Source of the DNA: Bacteroidales bacterium
GTDB taxonomy: Bacteria > Bacteroidota > Bacteroidia > Bacteroidales > P3
Reading direction: 5' to 3'
Assembly: GCA_017449975.1 (NCBI GenBank)
Contig: JAFSYK010000091.1
Coordinates: 1 to 64,000 of the forward strand
Length of the DNA: 64,000 nucleotides
Position 1 is the first letter of the stretch. The number at the start of each line of letters is the position of its first letter. Below, one piece after another: positions 52,041 to 62,799 of the stretch. The notes under the pieces were generated by a model. It made no database searches. It was not told the origin of the DNA and saw only the letters and a program-made list of their open reading frames with translations. The translations under genes were made by a program, and so were the position numbers.

Positions 52041-54320
52041 TTAAAAGAATTTACGCTCTGAAGCTCCTTCCTTTTTTACCTCAAACATGAGATTTTTGGC
52101 TATTATCATATCATTAAGCAATACATCAAAATAATATACTCCTGCATTTTTAATATCAGGCATTTCTATTGTGTAATTGTATGGTGTTTCCGTAATAGTT
52201 GCACGATAGTTTTTATTGTTAACTATTATAGAAAGATTGTCTGATTGGCTGTCAACAAATAAGTTGAGCAACGCTTTCTTTTTAAAGCTTACGATGACGG
52301 GCTTCGTATCAGATACTTTACACACCCATTTTGTTTGTTGCTTACGAATTCTTATTATTGGAACAGTTACCTCTTCTATGGAAGCTCCTCCATGCACTTC
52401 CACTATAGACGCTCTTCCCCCCTTGAACCTATCATAATTGGCCAGACACCAGAAATCGTTCTCCTCGGTTGCAAATTCCGGTTTTTCATTTAGGTCTGTT
52501 TTAGGGCAACAACGACCTGAATGTTTTCCCTTTTCTGCAACTTCCCACTTGTTTACCTTCTCATAAATTACGGCAAGTCTTGAAGAACCATGATCTGCAA
52601 TTATATAGGCAGTTTGGTTATTGTTTATCGTTTTAAGTTGAGACAACAAATTGTTGATAATATTCAACTCCTCAACGATATGAATAGGAAGTTTGTTGTT
52701 TTCGTAGTTGTAAGTACTGTTACCCTCATGTTTCAGTGTATCCAAATCCCTGTTTTCGTATACCCTACATCCGTTCTTTTTAAAATCAGGAATAAATTCC
52801 TTATTTATGCATGTAATTGATGGTAGTTCACAGAGGGCCACATCCGAATGGAATTCGAATCCCAAATCATAACACTTATTTTGTATATAACCCAGATATT
52901 CTGCACCCATTGCGTCCATAAAGTATAGTACAGACAGTTCCTTATCTTTTGGAATATTATCAACATAAGAGGTACGTGGATGAAGCCATGTGTTATATTT
53001 TCTCCGTGTTGCTTGTTCCTCAACCATTACTAATTGTTCTGGAAGAATGGTGTTGGTAACCTTACACCACTTGTAGATTTGAAAATAGCGATTCAGATAG
53101 TCATTTTTGAAATCATAAGGTTTGAGATATGTGGCCAAATCCGGATAAGTTAATTCGAGAATAAACAACAATTCTGTTCGCGAATATTCAGCAGCATACT
53201 TATCCAATAGCTCTATTGTCATTTCTTTTTCCTGATTGGATATGTCGGTTAGGTAAAAAAACGACTCCTTCCCTTTAGAGTAAACCTGTTTGCAGAACAA
53301 ACTGATTTCATCTGTTTGACCTACCATTTGAGACACAACAATCTTTCTTTGCTGATAAATAGTATTAAACGCAATGTCTTTCGGTGAATACTCTAAAATA
53401 TCACAAAAAGAATTATTAATGAATTCAGTATAGGTTTTGGATCTGGATACTACTTTTGAAAGATAATCATTTCCACTCACTCCATAAACTCGTAATGCAA
53501 TAAAATACAACCATTTTTTAAAAGCATCATAAGTGGAAAAGCCATATATGGCATTAACTAAAGAATGTGTGCCTCCGAATGATTGATTGACATAATCACC
53601 AAACGTCTCATACTTTTCCAATTCATAGTGTAACCTTCTCCATTGGTCATTCGTACCGGATATTGAACCAATGTTATCCAGTTCTCTAAATGAACTTGCC
53701 AATGTTTGGTAGTCCGATGAATATTCAGCAATGCAGTATAGCGAATTAGGGAAATCAGCTTTCCGCTTTTCTGTCAAGACAGGGATGTCTTTCTGCCCTG
53801 TTTCCCAAAGAGCTGTAATTTGACTTAAATCGCCTAATCCGTTTATGTGTACTTCCGGTTGTGCTATATGTTTTGACCAAAAATACAAGGAGGGGAGTTC
53901 TTCGGGGTGTCCACCCTCGACAATGATTTTGGACGAATCCATAAGCCTTTTATCAAAGTCTGACAAAAAGCGTTCACAACCAGTAGTAAGTATTACAAGT
54001 TTGCCCTTCACCTGCATATCAAGAAGAGAACGTAACTCTTGTTTTAACTTTTCATCACCATATAGGAAGAGATAATAAAACAATCCATCAAGGAACACAA
54101 CACCATCGTGTTGGGACAAAGTGTTTTTTAGTTTGTCCATCAATGGCATTCCGTCATCTTCACAAAAACGTTTGGCTTTTATAACAATATTGCTTCCAAT
54201 ACTATAGTGCAGTATAATTTGCTTCATCGCACAAACAGTAGGAACATCGACTATTATAGGGCGATGCTTATCTGAATGCAGATACTTATCAATTTTGTTT
54301 ATAACATCCTCGTGAGTCAT
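52041..54320 (-). CDS. pglZ: PglZ-domain protein of a BREX system
   Basis: A 759-aa alkaline-phosphatase-superfamily protein. The PglZ domain occupies about residues 450-680: SVLYFMDAMGAEYLGYIQ (first metal Asp, ~469), ALCELPSITCINKEF, and YIIADHGSSRLAVIY (second metal site, ~577). The N-terminal part has a REC-like or ATPase-like look (RPIIVDVPTVCAMKQII). A C-terminal beta domain (IVNNKNYRATITETPYNYTI) follows. PglZ is the hallmark of BREX; it may hydrolyse a phosphodiester or nucleotide signal. The ATG at 54320 (MTHEDVINKIDKYL) leaves 16 bp after brxC and is preferred over 54368. Confidence 0.88.
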   Translation of the reverse strand: MTHEDVINKIDKYLHSDKHRPIIVDVPTVCAMKQIILHYSIGSNIVIKAKRFCEDDGMPLMDKLKNTLSQHDGVVFLDGLFYYLFLYGDEKLKQELRSLLDMQVKGKLVILTTGCERFLSDFDKRLMDSSKIIVEGGHPEELPSLYFWSKHIAQPEVHINGLGDLSQITALWETGQKDIPVLTEKRKADFPNSLYCIAEYSSDYQTLASSFRELDNIGSISGTNDQWRRLHYELEKYETFGDYVNQSFGGTHSLVNAIYGFSTYDAFKKWLYFIALRVYGVSGNDYLSKVVSRSKTYTEFINNSFCDILEYSPKDIAFNTIYQQRKIVVSQMVGQTDEISLFCKQVYSKGKESFFYLTDISNQEKEMTIELLDKYAAEYSRTELLFILELTYPDLATYLKPYDFKNDYLNRYFQIYKWCKVTNTILPEQLVMVEEQATRRKYNTWLHPRTSYVDNIPKDKELSVLYFMDAMGAEYLGYIQNKCYDLGFEFHSDVALCELPSITCINKEFIPDFKKNGCRVYENRDLDTLKHEGNSTYNYENNKLPIHIVEELNIINNLLSQLKTINNNQTAYIIADHGSSRLAVIYEKVNKWEVAEKGKHSGRCCPKTDLNEKPEFATEENDFWCLANYDRFKGGRASIVEVHGGASIEEVTVPIIRIRKQQTKWVCKVSDTKPVIVSFKKKALLNLFVDSQSDNLSIIVNNKNYRATITETPYNYTIEMPDIKNAGVYYFDVLLNDMIIAKNLMFEVKKEGASERKFF

Positions 54321-54336
54321 ATGCCAGTTACTAATA

Positions 54337-57300
54337 CTAATTGTTCTTGATAATCTGAATGCCAACACTCATGTTATTCTTGATGAGGTCTTTCAGATAT
54401 TTTTTCACAGATTCAGCATCCATGTTATCTATCTTCTTCATAGCCTCTTCATAACCTTTAGTGATATATTTTGATTGGGCATATTCTCTTATGAGTTTCA
54501 TTACTTCAGCATTACCCATCCAATGATAAGGGGCATCTGAGACATGATTGATGAGATATTTCTGAACTTCTTCCACATCGCCAATCATAACAGCATTGTC
54601 GCCAAGCATCTTTTGACAGAATGCTTTCTTACGAGTTTTTTCATCGTTCAACTCTCCCCAATGGTCAAATGTCTCCAAATATAGTAGTGCCTTTTCAATA
54701 TCTTTGTCTGTTGGATTTTGGTTGTTTAAGACACCAAATACGGGTCTACATTCAGGCCATTCCTTATCAGGTATCATCAGTTGGATGGGCATCATATATT
54801 GCCCACTCCATTGCAATGGCGATTCTGTACCTGTTTGTTCTTTCCACAATGACTTTAATTTGGTAGAACCAAGTGCTTTTTTGTGTTCTGCCACAAGGCT
54901 TTCTACTTTTTGTTTATATGTGACAGTATCCATCGTGAAGCAGCCGCTTTGCATCTTTGCGAATATCTTCTCTTTATCGCTGTCACTCAAATCTTGTAAT
55001 TCGAATGAACAGGCTTGTTCGAAAACTGCAAACTGATCTGTATAGAAAGCATTGAAGTGTGCACCATAACCTTGTAGTATATCTAAGAAAGCCTGCTTTT
55101 TGTTCTCTGCCAAAGCGCCATTTTGTTTTATTTCCTTCAGTTTGGAAAGGAGAGGCTGAATATCTGGGACGAATTGCTTAATAGCCTCGTATGCCACCTT
55201 CATGTTTCCACATTTTTCATTCCATAAAGCGATGGCATCTCTATATTGTGTACAACTTCCCAACAAGTTAAATGTCTCCACAGTTATTTCATACTCCAAA
55301 ATAACTGCATCAATCTGTTGATCCACTGTTTGAGATTTCCAAACCCAATTAGCGTCTCCTGCATCTATCTTATGACGTAGCTCGTTGATGTATTGTCCTC
55401 CATCGCCTACTTGCTTGGCAAGGCGAGGCAACTTCCCATCACAATATTCTTCCAGATACTTTAACATACCCTTCCGACAGTTCTCCTCTGTCAAGAGACT
55501 CTTTAGATCTGACGCGGCATTTTTGTTGGCAATATAGATTTTGCCAATTTCATTTGCTATGTCGGTATCAGTTTTGTTATCAGAGATGTTATTCGTCAGT
55601 TCCATATAATTACCAAGAAGAGTGCGAATCACATCTGTCGGTGTTTGCATAACTTCTCCATCCAATATGTATGTTATTGTCCATATTGGGAATGACAAAC
55701 CATCCTTCATCTTCATACCAAGCCTTGTTCTTACACTCTCTATAGAAGAACAATACTCCTTTGAGATTCCAAATGAAGTAGAAGTTCCTTCCATGAATGA
55801 CTTTTCCTCAGGTGTCATAGTAACAAGGTATTTGGGACGATAGCGATTGATGGGGGTGACGTCATTCTTGATTATCTCCTCCACCATCTCTTTCATACGG
55901 GTTGAATTCATACTATCACTGGTAATGTCATCACTCCATGAGTATTTGTCATTGACATACTCCTTTAGTAGAAATCCAATAAAGAATGCGGTCATGTTGC
56001 AAGGAAGGAAACCGTAAGGCTTTTCTTTAAGAAAGTCATAGATAGCACCAACAGCTATTCGTCCATGTTCCTTCAGCTCCTTACCAATGAAATCATCCAG
56101 TTGAACTTTTATTCGCGATATGGGATCTGAAGGATGCATTTCCCAGTACTTCTCAACATTCCATGCATTGGAGAGGGATATACTTAATTTTGCATTGTTA
56201 TTGTTGTACGTTCCTTTTTCGGTTTGTGTGATGCCACATTCAACGCCAACTTGCAAGCTATTCGCAATCCACCAGTTATTTATTGATTTGTAATTACACT
56301 CCAGAGCAAGTGGGTATCTCTTTCTGTCAATATTACGAAACTCTTCTTTCAGTATTTCTATGCTATTTACATTATCTCCAAGGGGGGTATTACTTGTATA
56401 GAGTACAAACTGACCTTCCTTAATACGAAGCCTCCAATTTGTCAATTCATCTTTTGCATATCTACTATATTGGACAGCCTCGTTGTTGTCCTTGCCTGTA
56501 TAATATGCTGATGTGGCCATATTTTCCACCCATTTCAGAAAGGACTCTTTGCCCAAAGGTGTTTTCCCACAGTCAACGAACACGGCTTTACTTTCTGGGT
56601 ACTCATCTATGACAGCCCGAATCTTTTTTGTCAGAGCGATGCTCTCGCTGACATCTTTCGATAATCCCACAACAACGTATATGTGCCGCTCGTCATCAGC
56701 AGCATCATTTATTGCCTTCTTTGCCAGTTGGTCAAAATCCGTTACTCCTGCAAACAACAACTTATAGCGCATCTTCAAATCGTGAGGCAATTCTATTGAT
56801 TCGTTTAGCTCTCCATCACGTATAAGAGTGCTTGTTGTTCTGTTTTCGAATTCTGCTTTTTTCTTCTCAATTTGATCGGTGTCCAGTTCGCCCGTCAATA
56901 CAGAATAGAGCGATGTTCCATCCTTTAGATTTTTCTTATAGATAATTTTATCTCGTATTAGCTTTTCAGCACACTTCACAGCCTGTCCCTGATCTAGGCT
57001 TGACCCCTCAAAGGCATAGTTCAAGTTCTGTTCGTTTGGAAGAAAAATTTCAACGGTATCGCCCGATTGCTGAGAGATGGCTTGAAACAACAGGATGGTT
57101 TTTAGCACTTTTTGCTCATCTGAATCCAAATGTTTTGAAAGACTTGGGTAGCGATCCAGAATCTGCCTGATGCTTTGTGACAAATCGTCTCTTCCTGTTT
57201 CATAAAAGAAGCCCCACAGGAGATCTATGGTTAGAAATGGATTCTCGTCATAGAAACCGAAATTATCAATGTACCATTGGAATCCCTTTTGATCTTCATT

Positions 57301-58515
57301 GCCGTTATTTTTAATGAAGTCAAACATACTTCTCTGGTTTGATGCGAAAGACGCAGATATATGTTTGAGCAAACAAGCTGCATAAGGGTGGATGGGCAGG
57401 ATTCCTCGCAAATGCTTGTCATCGATACCAGCATGTTTTTTGATGCGTGTCCTCGAATCGTTAGTGCGTTCTTCCAAATCTGGCAATATGTCATTCTCCC
57501 ATTCGCCACGAATCATCCCATCTCCTTTTTTGCGCATAGCAGCTCCCATCAATTGAAATGCCATGTTTTCAGGCAGATCAATGATGCACGTAGGTTTAAT
57601 GAAACGGTCAAGAATCTTCTTCTTGTCGCTGTCTGCATCATCAAGACCAGCTTCACTACGGTGCGTCACTGGAATAAAACAAAATGGTTGTGTCTGGCTC
57701 AATTGTAACACATGTTGGAATCCAGTCAGGCGATGAGCATTGTTGCTGAAATATTCAGTGAATTCATCCCAAATAAAAACAATGGCTTTCAATTTGTTAG
57801 CCTCTATTACTTCAGTTATCCACTGACACATCGCAGCATCATCTAATATGAATGCCTTAATATTCTTCTCGTTCGCCACCTTGAAAATTTTGTTCATCAG
57901 TGTCTGCAAAGCTTGGTCTGTGTATTCTCCAAGATGCTTTATGATGTCATCAACATTTTCATTACCAAAGGATTCTTTATAGCTTCCTTTGACATAGACT
58001 TCGAAACTTTGCTTGTTTTCGTTGTCCGACAAGTATCTTACAATTCCATCCTTCATGGCATTTGGACCAGCATTTTCTATCCCAGCATCTTTCAAGGCCT
58101 TCTCGATGCTCTCTTGCATAGCGAGGAATAGATCATTATCGCTATGTATGGACGAAGAACCATAGCGGTGTGCGGTAATTATCTTCCCTTGAGATTTTGC
58201 AGCAACAAATTTGTTGCACAAATCTTGGTCAATACTGAACTGAGTGAAATAATCACGGGTCTCCTGCTCAGATGCATCCAGCAGGTGTTTCAAAGTTAGT
58301 ACGGCATGACTTTTGCCTGTACCGTAGGCTCCTTCCACCCAGATGTTCAACTTTTGTTTGCGTTCCAGTACATTGACTGTATTTCTGAGCAATTTGATGA
58401 AGGTCTCGTGTGGAAAGAATTTCTTCCACAAGTCAGGCTCCTTTTTTATCACATCACTATCGACCGCTGGAAAGAAGTCGGGGTCTATGTCGAAATATTT
58501 GCGATATGTATCCAT
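54337..58515 (-). CDS. brxC: BrxC-like giant ATPase of a BREX system
   Basis: A 1392-aa P-loop protein matching BrxC/PglY. N-terminal YFDIDPDFFPAVDSDVI and Walker A NIWVEGAYGTGKSHAVL (57-73), then the Walker-B-like KAIVFIWDEFTEYFSN near residue 240. The long C-terminal part is helical with few clear motifs (KKAFCQKMLGDNAVMIGDVE). BrxC ATPases oligomerise and act in host modification and phage exclusion. The gene lies 20 bp after brxP and 16 bp before pglZ, the core order of type 4 BREX. Confidence 0.86.
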   Translation of the reverse strand: MDTYRKYFDIDPDFFPAVDSDVIKKEPDLWKKFFPHETFIKLLRNTVNVLERKQKLNIWVEGAYGTGKSHAVLTLKHLLDASEQETRDYFTQFSIDQDLCNKFVAAKSQGKIITAHRYGSSSIHSDNDLFLAMQESIEKALKDAGIENAGPNAMKDGIVRYLSDNENKQSFEVYVKGSYKESFGNENVDDIIKHLGEYTDQALQTLMNKIFKVANEKNIKAFILDDAAMCQWITEVIEANKLKAIVFIWDEFTEYFSNNAHRLTGFQHVLQLSQTQPFCFIPVTHRSEAGLDDADSDKKKILDRFIKPTCIIDLPENMAFQLMGAAMRKKGDGMIRGEWENDILPDLEERTNDSRTRIKKHAGIDDKHLRGILPIHPYAACLLKHISASFASNQRSMFDFIKNNGNEDQKGFQWYIDNFGFYDENPFLTIDLLWGFFYETGRDDLSQSIRQILDRYPSLSKHLDSDEQKVLKTILLFQAISQQSGDTVEIFLPNEQNLNYAFEGSSLDQGQAVKCAEKLIRDKIIYKKNLKDGTSLYSVLTGELDTDQIEKKKAEFENRTTSTLIRDGELNESIELPHDLKMRYKLLFAGVTDFDQLAKKAINDAADDERHIYVVVGLSKDVSESIALTKKIRAVIDEYPESKAVFVDCGKTPLGKESFLKWVENMATSAYYTGKDNNEAVQYSRYAKDELTNWRLRIKEGQFVLYTSNTPLGDNVNSIEILKEEFRNIDRKRYPLALECNYKSINNWWIANSLQVGVECGITQTEKGTYNNNNAKLSISLSNAWNVEKYWEMHPSDPISRIKVQLDDFIGKELKEHGRIAVGAIYDFLKEKPYGFLPCNMTAFFIGFLLKEYVNDKYSWSDDITSDSMNSTRMKEMVEEIIKNDVTPINRYRPKYLVTMTPEEKSFMEGTSTSFGISKEYCSSIESVRTRLGMKMKDGLSFPIWTITYILDGEVMQTPTDVIRTLLGNYMELTNNISDNKTDTDIANEIGKIYIANKNAASDLKSLLTEENCRKGMLKYLEEYCDGKLPRLAKQVGDGGQYINELRHKIDAGDANWVWKSQTVDQQIDAVILEYEITVETFNLLGSCTQYRDAIALWNEKCGNMKVAYEAIKQFVPDIQPLLSKLKEIKQNGALAENKKQAFLDILQGYGAHFNAFYTDQFAVFEQACSFELQDLSDSDKEKIFAKMQSGCFTMDTVTYKQKVESLVAEHKKALGSTKLKSLWKEQTGTESPLQWSGQYMMPIQLMIPDKEWPECRPVFGVLNNQNPTDKDIEKALLYLETFDHWGELNDEKTRKKAFCQKMLGDNAVMIGDVEEVQKYLINHVSDAPYHWMGNAEVMKLIREYAQSKYITKGYEEAMKKIDNMDAESVKKYLKDLIKNNMSVGIQIIKNN

Positions 58516-58535
58516 TTCACTAATGATTTATGCAA

Positions 58536-60887
58536 TTAGAACAAGTCAAGAACATCTTTTGAAGTCTTTGACTCTTTAAGATTGATGTTGTCCAAATCGT
58601 GGGTAAATGTGGTAGATATAAAATCAGGGTGATTCATGCTGAGTCCGTTCAATATTTTTATTAGTTCATCTCTCTCTATGCCAAAGATGCGATAAGGTCC
58701 CACACCGTCACTTTCTATATGCTCATCATATAATCGCGAAACAGTGAATTGATAGTAGCCGTCACATGCTTCCGCGAACTTGTAGAGACTATAGAGAATG
58801 ACTCTGGAGTCAGGACTGTTCCAAGAAGTACGAATGAATCTTGTTCCCCCATCTTCCTTGGTTGATTTCTCTGCGAAGCCAAATCCCACATGCTGCAACG
58901 GTAATGCTGCGATACGTTTAAGGGCAGCCGGTATTGACTTCTGTGCACTTGGACTAACACCTTCTGTTGTACTAAGCTTATTAACGATAGAGCTTTGTCC
59001 GAAAATGTCATTGATATTGAAATTGTGGACATACCATCCGACTTCTGGAGTGTACACAAGATTTACCATCATTATCGCCCACACTAACTCATCTTCGAGA
59101 TTGCTCTTCCGAAGCCATTTTCCCAAAGAAGTCTCCGTGTCACCGTCAATAATGCCAGCATCACGAAGGAATCTATTAAAATTAGGTATTTGTTTGTTAC
59201 CTAGCGTGTTCTCAGATTTAAATCTGTCACTTAATTCAATCCACTGTTTGAACCACTCAATTTTCGGGCCATGAGCGTCATAACAATCAATGGATCTAGT
59301 TTTGTTATTCTTCATATTGCCTAAACCTTTTGATAATCTTAATGAATTATAAACATAGCATCCAGCATCAACATCCAAGCATTGACCACATTTGATGCAA
59401 CTATCTGATATTGACAAAGAACCTTTTTCATCAAAATGCAAGTTTCCGTACTTACAATTAGCCATACACACCCTACATCCTATACAGTAATGGCTTTTTC
59501 TACAGATTATTCTAATCTTCTTTATGAACAAAGAATCCGTCGGTGAACTTCCATTTAAAGTTTGTAGTTTCATGCGTCCTTCAGACAGTTTTGTTAATAA
59601 AATCATATAGCTTCCGCCACCACATTCAATGATATACTTATCCTTTGTATCTGAAGAGACAACATTCCCTATTGTTTTCAACCACTGATGCCATTGATCA
59701 TGATAATCATTGAAAGTTATTTCTAAATTATCACCACATATTGATTCATCGTAGTCTTTGGGAGCAATAGATAGATCACGGCCACTTTTTCTTGCTTTCC
59801 AACCATTGTTCTCAATGTAACTTTTCATACGCACATCATCTCCCTTTTCAGAAATGTTAAGAGTTTGAATGACATCAAGCAATGCATTTGTTTGCTCATG
59901 ATAACATACATTATTGAGGAAGTCGTTTCTGTTTGTTGACATTGGACAAACCAAACACCCCGCACGCGTATTTCCTCGTTTGTAGGCCTCATTCAAATGC
60001 AATTTATTGGCGAAAATATACATGTATACTTCTGCTGAGTTCCAGGAGAGTATGGGATAGTAACTGTATTGTCCACGATGTTTCTTCCCATATGCAATAG
60101 TGTCATAACCACTTCTTCTTACACTCTCATCCGCTCTTACTCCAACAAATGCCATTTCTGTTACAGAATGTTTGCCTACGATATCGTTGATAAGAAGAAG
60201 TTGAGGCGTCGTTTTGTGAACACTACAACACCAGCGAACTGTTGCTGTCGGTGGGCCAAATAACCTCCATGATTCAGATGGCTTTAAATGGGATTTTGCC
60301 ACATAGAAACGGATATTATCCGCCTCACACTTCTGCTTGGCCAATTCTACAGAAGAATAAGTATCTGGGAATTCCATGCCTGTATCACCAAATATTACCA
60401 CAAAAGCATTGTGTGGTAGTGCGCGTTGAACTATATCCAACGTCACTTCACTGTCTTTACCACCGCTATACGATACATGAAAAATATCCACTTTGTTCTT
60501 GAATTTCATGTAGGTGTTGTAGGCATTTTTGACGGTATCAGCCACAAGGCTATCCATAATGTCCTTGTTGTGCAAGACCATTGCGTCAATGTCAACTGGA
60601 TGCAATTTACGTCCAGTTGGTTCAGGGTCCTCAATTATCTCTATGGTCGGTGCTGTGAAAAAGCCACCGCCTTTTACTGTTGCAACATGCCGCCCTCGAT
60701 AGTAATAATTATTGGCTTCAGCCCACATAAATGGCGCATCGGTTTTACTGTCGTATTTCCAATACTTGTCAAATCCAAGGATGTCTAGTTCCTTGCTATA
60801 TACCGGCCTTGGCTCCTTGCTGAAATGCAGGGGCGAATTGTTGAGTAGCAAGCCTCCAGTTTTGTCATCCCAAGTATATGAGTACAT
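58536..60887 (-). CDS. brxP: BrxP-like PAPS-reductase-family PP-loop protein with 2[4Fe-4S] ferredoxin module
   Basis: A 783-aa protein. Residues ~130-345 form a PAPS-reductase/DndC-like PP-loop domain: HVSYSGGKDSEVTLDIV (SGGKDS at 141-146), FGDTGMEFPDTY, RWCCSVHKTTP (Cys220/221), YPILSWNSAEVYMYI and AGCLVCPMS (Cys311, Cys314), likely Fe-S ligands as in DndC. Residues ~462-512 add a ferredoxin-like module (CIGCRVCMANC and CIKCGQC). A C-terminal ~250-residue domain has no clear match. In Dnd systems DndC activates DNA for sulfur insertion. BrxP is the signature of type 4 BREX; with the desulfurase in the same operon, DNA phosphorothioation is the favoured role. Confidence 0.87.
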   Translation of the reverse strand: MYSYTWDDKTGGLLLNNSPLHFSKEPRPVYSKELDILGFDKYWKYDSKTDAPFMWAEANNYYYRGRHVATVKGGGFFTAPTIEIIEDPEPTGRKLHPVDIDAMVLHNKDIMDSLVADTVKNAYNTYMKFKNKVDIFHVSYSGGKDSEVTLDIVQRALPHNAFVVIFGDTGMEFPDTYSSVELAKQKCEADNIRFYVAKSHLKPSESWRLFGPPTATVRWCCSVHKTTPQLLLINDIVGKHSVTEMAFVGVRADESVRRSGYDTIAYGKKHRGQYSYYPILSWNSAEVYMYIFANKLHLNEAYKRGNTRAGCLVCPMSTNRNDFLNNVCYHEQTNALLDVIQTLNISEKGDDVRMKSYIENNGWKARKSGRDLSIAPKDYDESICGDNLEITFNDYHDQWHQWLKTIGNVVSSDTKDKYIIECGGGSYMILLTKLSEGRMKLQTLNGSSPTDSLFIKKIRIICRKSHYCIGCRVCMANCKYGNLHFDEKGSLSISDSCIKCGQCLDVDAGCYVYNSLRLSKGLGNMKNNKTRSIDCYDAHGPKIEWFKQWIELSDRFKSENTLGNKQIPNFNRFLRDAGIIDGDTETSLGKWLRKSNLEDELVWAIMMVNLVYTPEVGWYVHNFNINDIFGQSSIVNKLSTTEGVSPSAQKSIPAALKRIAALPLQHVGFGFAEKSTKEDGGTRFIRTSWNSPDSRVILYSLYKFAEACDGYYQFTVSRLYDEHIESDGVGPYRIFGIERDELIKILNGLSMNHPDFISTTFTHDLDNINLKESKTSKDVLDLF

Positions 60888-60888
60888 A

Positions 60889-62775
60889 TTATTTCAATTT
60901 ATTTTTATTAGATTCATCTATGGCTCTCGCTTTTGCAAGAACTTGTTCAATTTGTGAATAACGTCGTTGCACAATATAACCATCTCTTGCTAGAAAATCA
61001 AGAGCCTTTTCCTTAACAAGGGGTATGTGTTCACGAATTAATGCAAAGCTGAGAATGGTATCAAATGGTTTTTGTGACGAATTGATATCAGACAATTCTT
61101 TCATGTTGCTTCTGACCACAACTCCACAAACATTGTTCTTGTTCAAACAATCTCCACGCAGTAGTTTGAATCGATTACTTGATGTCAACAAGAAACTTTC
61201 TAACAGTCGCTGCGTCCAAGGGAATTCACCTTCCGGAAATGTTACAAAATCAGAAATGCTTTTCAAAGGAATGAATGGCTGTGATTCGGTACACCATAAA
61301 CCTATCGCATAATCTATAGCATCAACATCATAATGCACTTTTGATTTTCTTATAAACATATCATGATTAATCCGAACACTGTATTCTAACAATGTTTCCA
61401 GGTGATAGTTAAGCACTGTACCTAAACTCTCGGCAAGGGCATCTACCTCAGCAAGAGTATATGTTTCATGAAGCTTTGCAAAAGATAGCAATGCGTCTTT
61501 AGCAGAAAGATTGTTGCCATACTTGCTGACAATAGCATTGTTGAATGAGTATCTGCCTTCAAGTTTACAAGATAAAGCTTTGCGAATACCATAATCCGAC
61601 AACGCACCGTTATTCTTTATCAATGATGGAACTTCCTTACGAATATCATCAAACAATTCATTGTGCCCGATGAACTCATATTGTTCTATCGATCTGTCAA
61701 TTATCCTTGACACAGCATCCAATTCGTCATTAGTTGCAATAAACAGGTCTATGTGGAAACGCTGATTGCGTCCTGAGGAAACAAGCTCTACCGGATGAGA
61801 GTTGAAACATCTGTGAACATCATCTGCAGGCAGGTATTCCAATGCTTCTACTGTTTCATCTTCTGTCACTACACATCCTTGACTTTTCACAAATTCCAGA
61901 ACCTCTGCATCAATATCTGGTTCCACATTGCGAGAACATGTCATATAATCTTTGAAGAAAAACCACCTGTCGCCATAGTAGAAACTGACGTATGAACGAA
62001 GCATCCCTTCATTGACAATAATACTGTCAAGCAATTCATTCTCAAAATGATGAAACAATGTCTTGTAATATAGATATCCCCTCCTTGTATTAAAGGTTTC
62101 TTCAATGAAGGAGACGATGTCTCGTTTAACATCATTCGACAAGATACGTTCAGGAACAAATAATTTACTATCTGAAATTATGCCACACGCGTTAATGTCG
62201 TTAGTCAAACAATCATCGGATTTTTGATATTCTCTCCCGGTATAATCTAGATAAAAGTGACGAAAACGCTTTAGTTCAATGGATGACTCTATGCGAAATC
62301 CTTTTGCAAAACGTTGACTTAATATTTCCTTTATCTGTCCTAAAGTGTAATCATCGCTAATTTCTGCTTCTCGCACGAAATCAAAGATCAGTTTTTGTTG
62401 GGGTTCGTACACAACATGTGTAACAGGTTCGGGATATAGTTTTAGAGCTTCTTCAAGAAGTGATTTAAAAGAAACTCTGTCTTCCATAGCCAGATAAGCT
62501 ATGTCAACAAACATCTTACTGGGATTTTCAAACCCTTTCTCACCATGTGTCATACAATACTCTATCGCAGACATTTGCATTGCTATACCGTTTTCATTCC
62601 GGTACTTGTCACTAACTTCAATCCCATTTAACAACATACGATTACGAAGACGATCGGACAATCTTTTTATTGCATCCTTTCGACTCTCCTCACCTGATGC
62701 AACCCTTTCGTATGCATCAATCAGTAAGGCTGTCTCATATTTATTCCATCCTATGCGTATAAATGGAGAACCCAT
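60889..62775 (-). CDS. Unknown 628-aa protein heading the BREX operon
   Basis: No family recognised with confidence. The N-terminus (GWNKYETALLIDAYERVASG, then RLSDRLRNRMLLNGIEVSDK, IAMQMSAIEYCM) looks like a Myb/SANT-like DNA-binding unit of the sort seen at the start of defence proteins. The middle is rich in charged helices and short aromatic strands. The C-terminal ~90 residues (FKLLRGDCLNKNNVCGVVVR, LVKEKALDFLARDGYIVQRR) may form a winged helix. It is 1 bp upstream of brxP and 24 bp downstream of the XRE regulator, so it is co-expressed with the core. It could supply DNA recognition for a system without a visible methylase. Confidence 0.75.
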   Translation of the reverse strand: MGSPFIRIGWNKYETALLIDAYERVASGEESRKDAIKRLSDRLRNRMLLNGIEVSDKYRNENGIAMQMSAIEYCMTHGEKGFENPSKMFVDIAYLAMEDRVSFKSLLEEALKLYPEPVTHVVYEPQQKLIFDFVREAEISDDYTLGQIKEILSQRFAKGFRIESSIELKRFRHFYLDYTGREYQKSDDCLTNDINACGIISDSKLFVPERILSNDVKRDIVSFIEETFNTRRGYLYYKTLFHHFENELLDSIIVNEGMLRSYVSFYYGDRWFFFKDYMTCSRNVEPDIDAEVLEFVKSQGCVVTEDETVEALEYLPADDVHRCFNSHPVELVSSGRNQRFHIDLFIATNDELDAVSRIIDRSIEQYEFIGHNELFDDIRKEVPSLIKNNGALSDYGIRKALSCKLEGRYSFNNAIVSKYGNNLSAKDALLSFAKLHETYTLAEVDALAESLGTVLNYHLETLLEYSVRINHDMFIRKSKVHYDVDAIDYAIGLWCTESQPFIPLKSISDFVTFPEGEFPWTQRLLESFLLTSSNRFKLLRGDCLNKNNVCGVVVRSNMKELSDINSSQKPFDTILSFALIREHIPLVKEKALDFLARDGYIVQRRYSQIEQVLAKARAIDESNKNKLK

Positions 62776-62799
62776 AATTATTTCCTAAGTTGTCCTTGC

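Noticed and set aside
58536-60887. BrxP-like protein as a CysH sulfate-assimilation enzyme
   Set aside because: Much longer than CysH, has ferredoxin module and DndC-like cysteines, and lies in a defence operon with no other sulfate genes.
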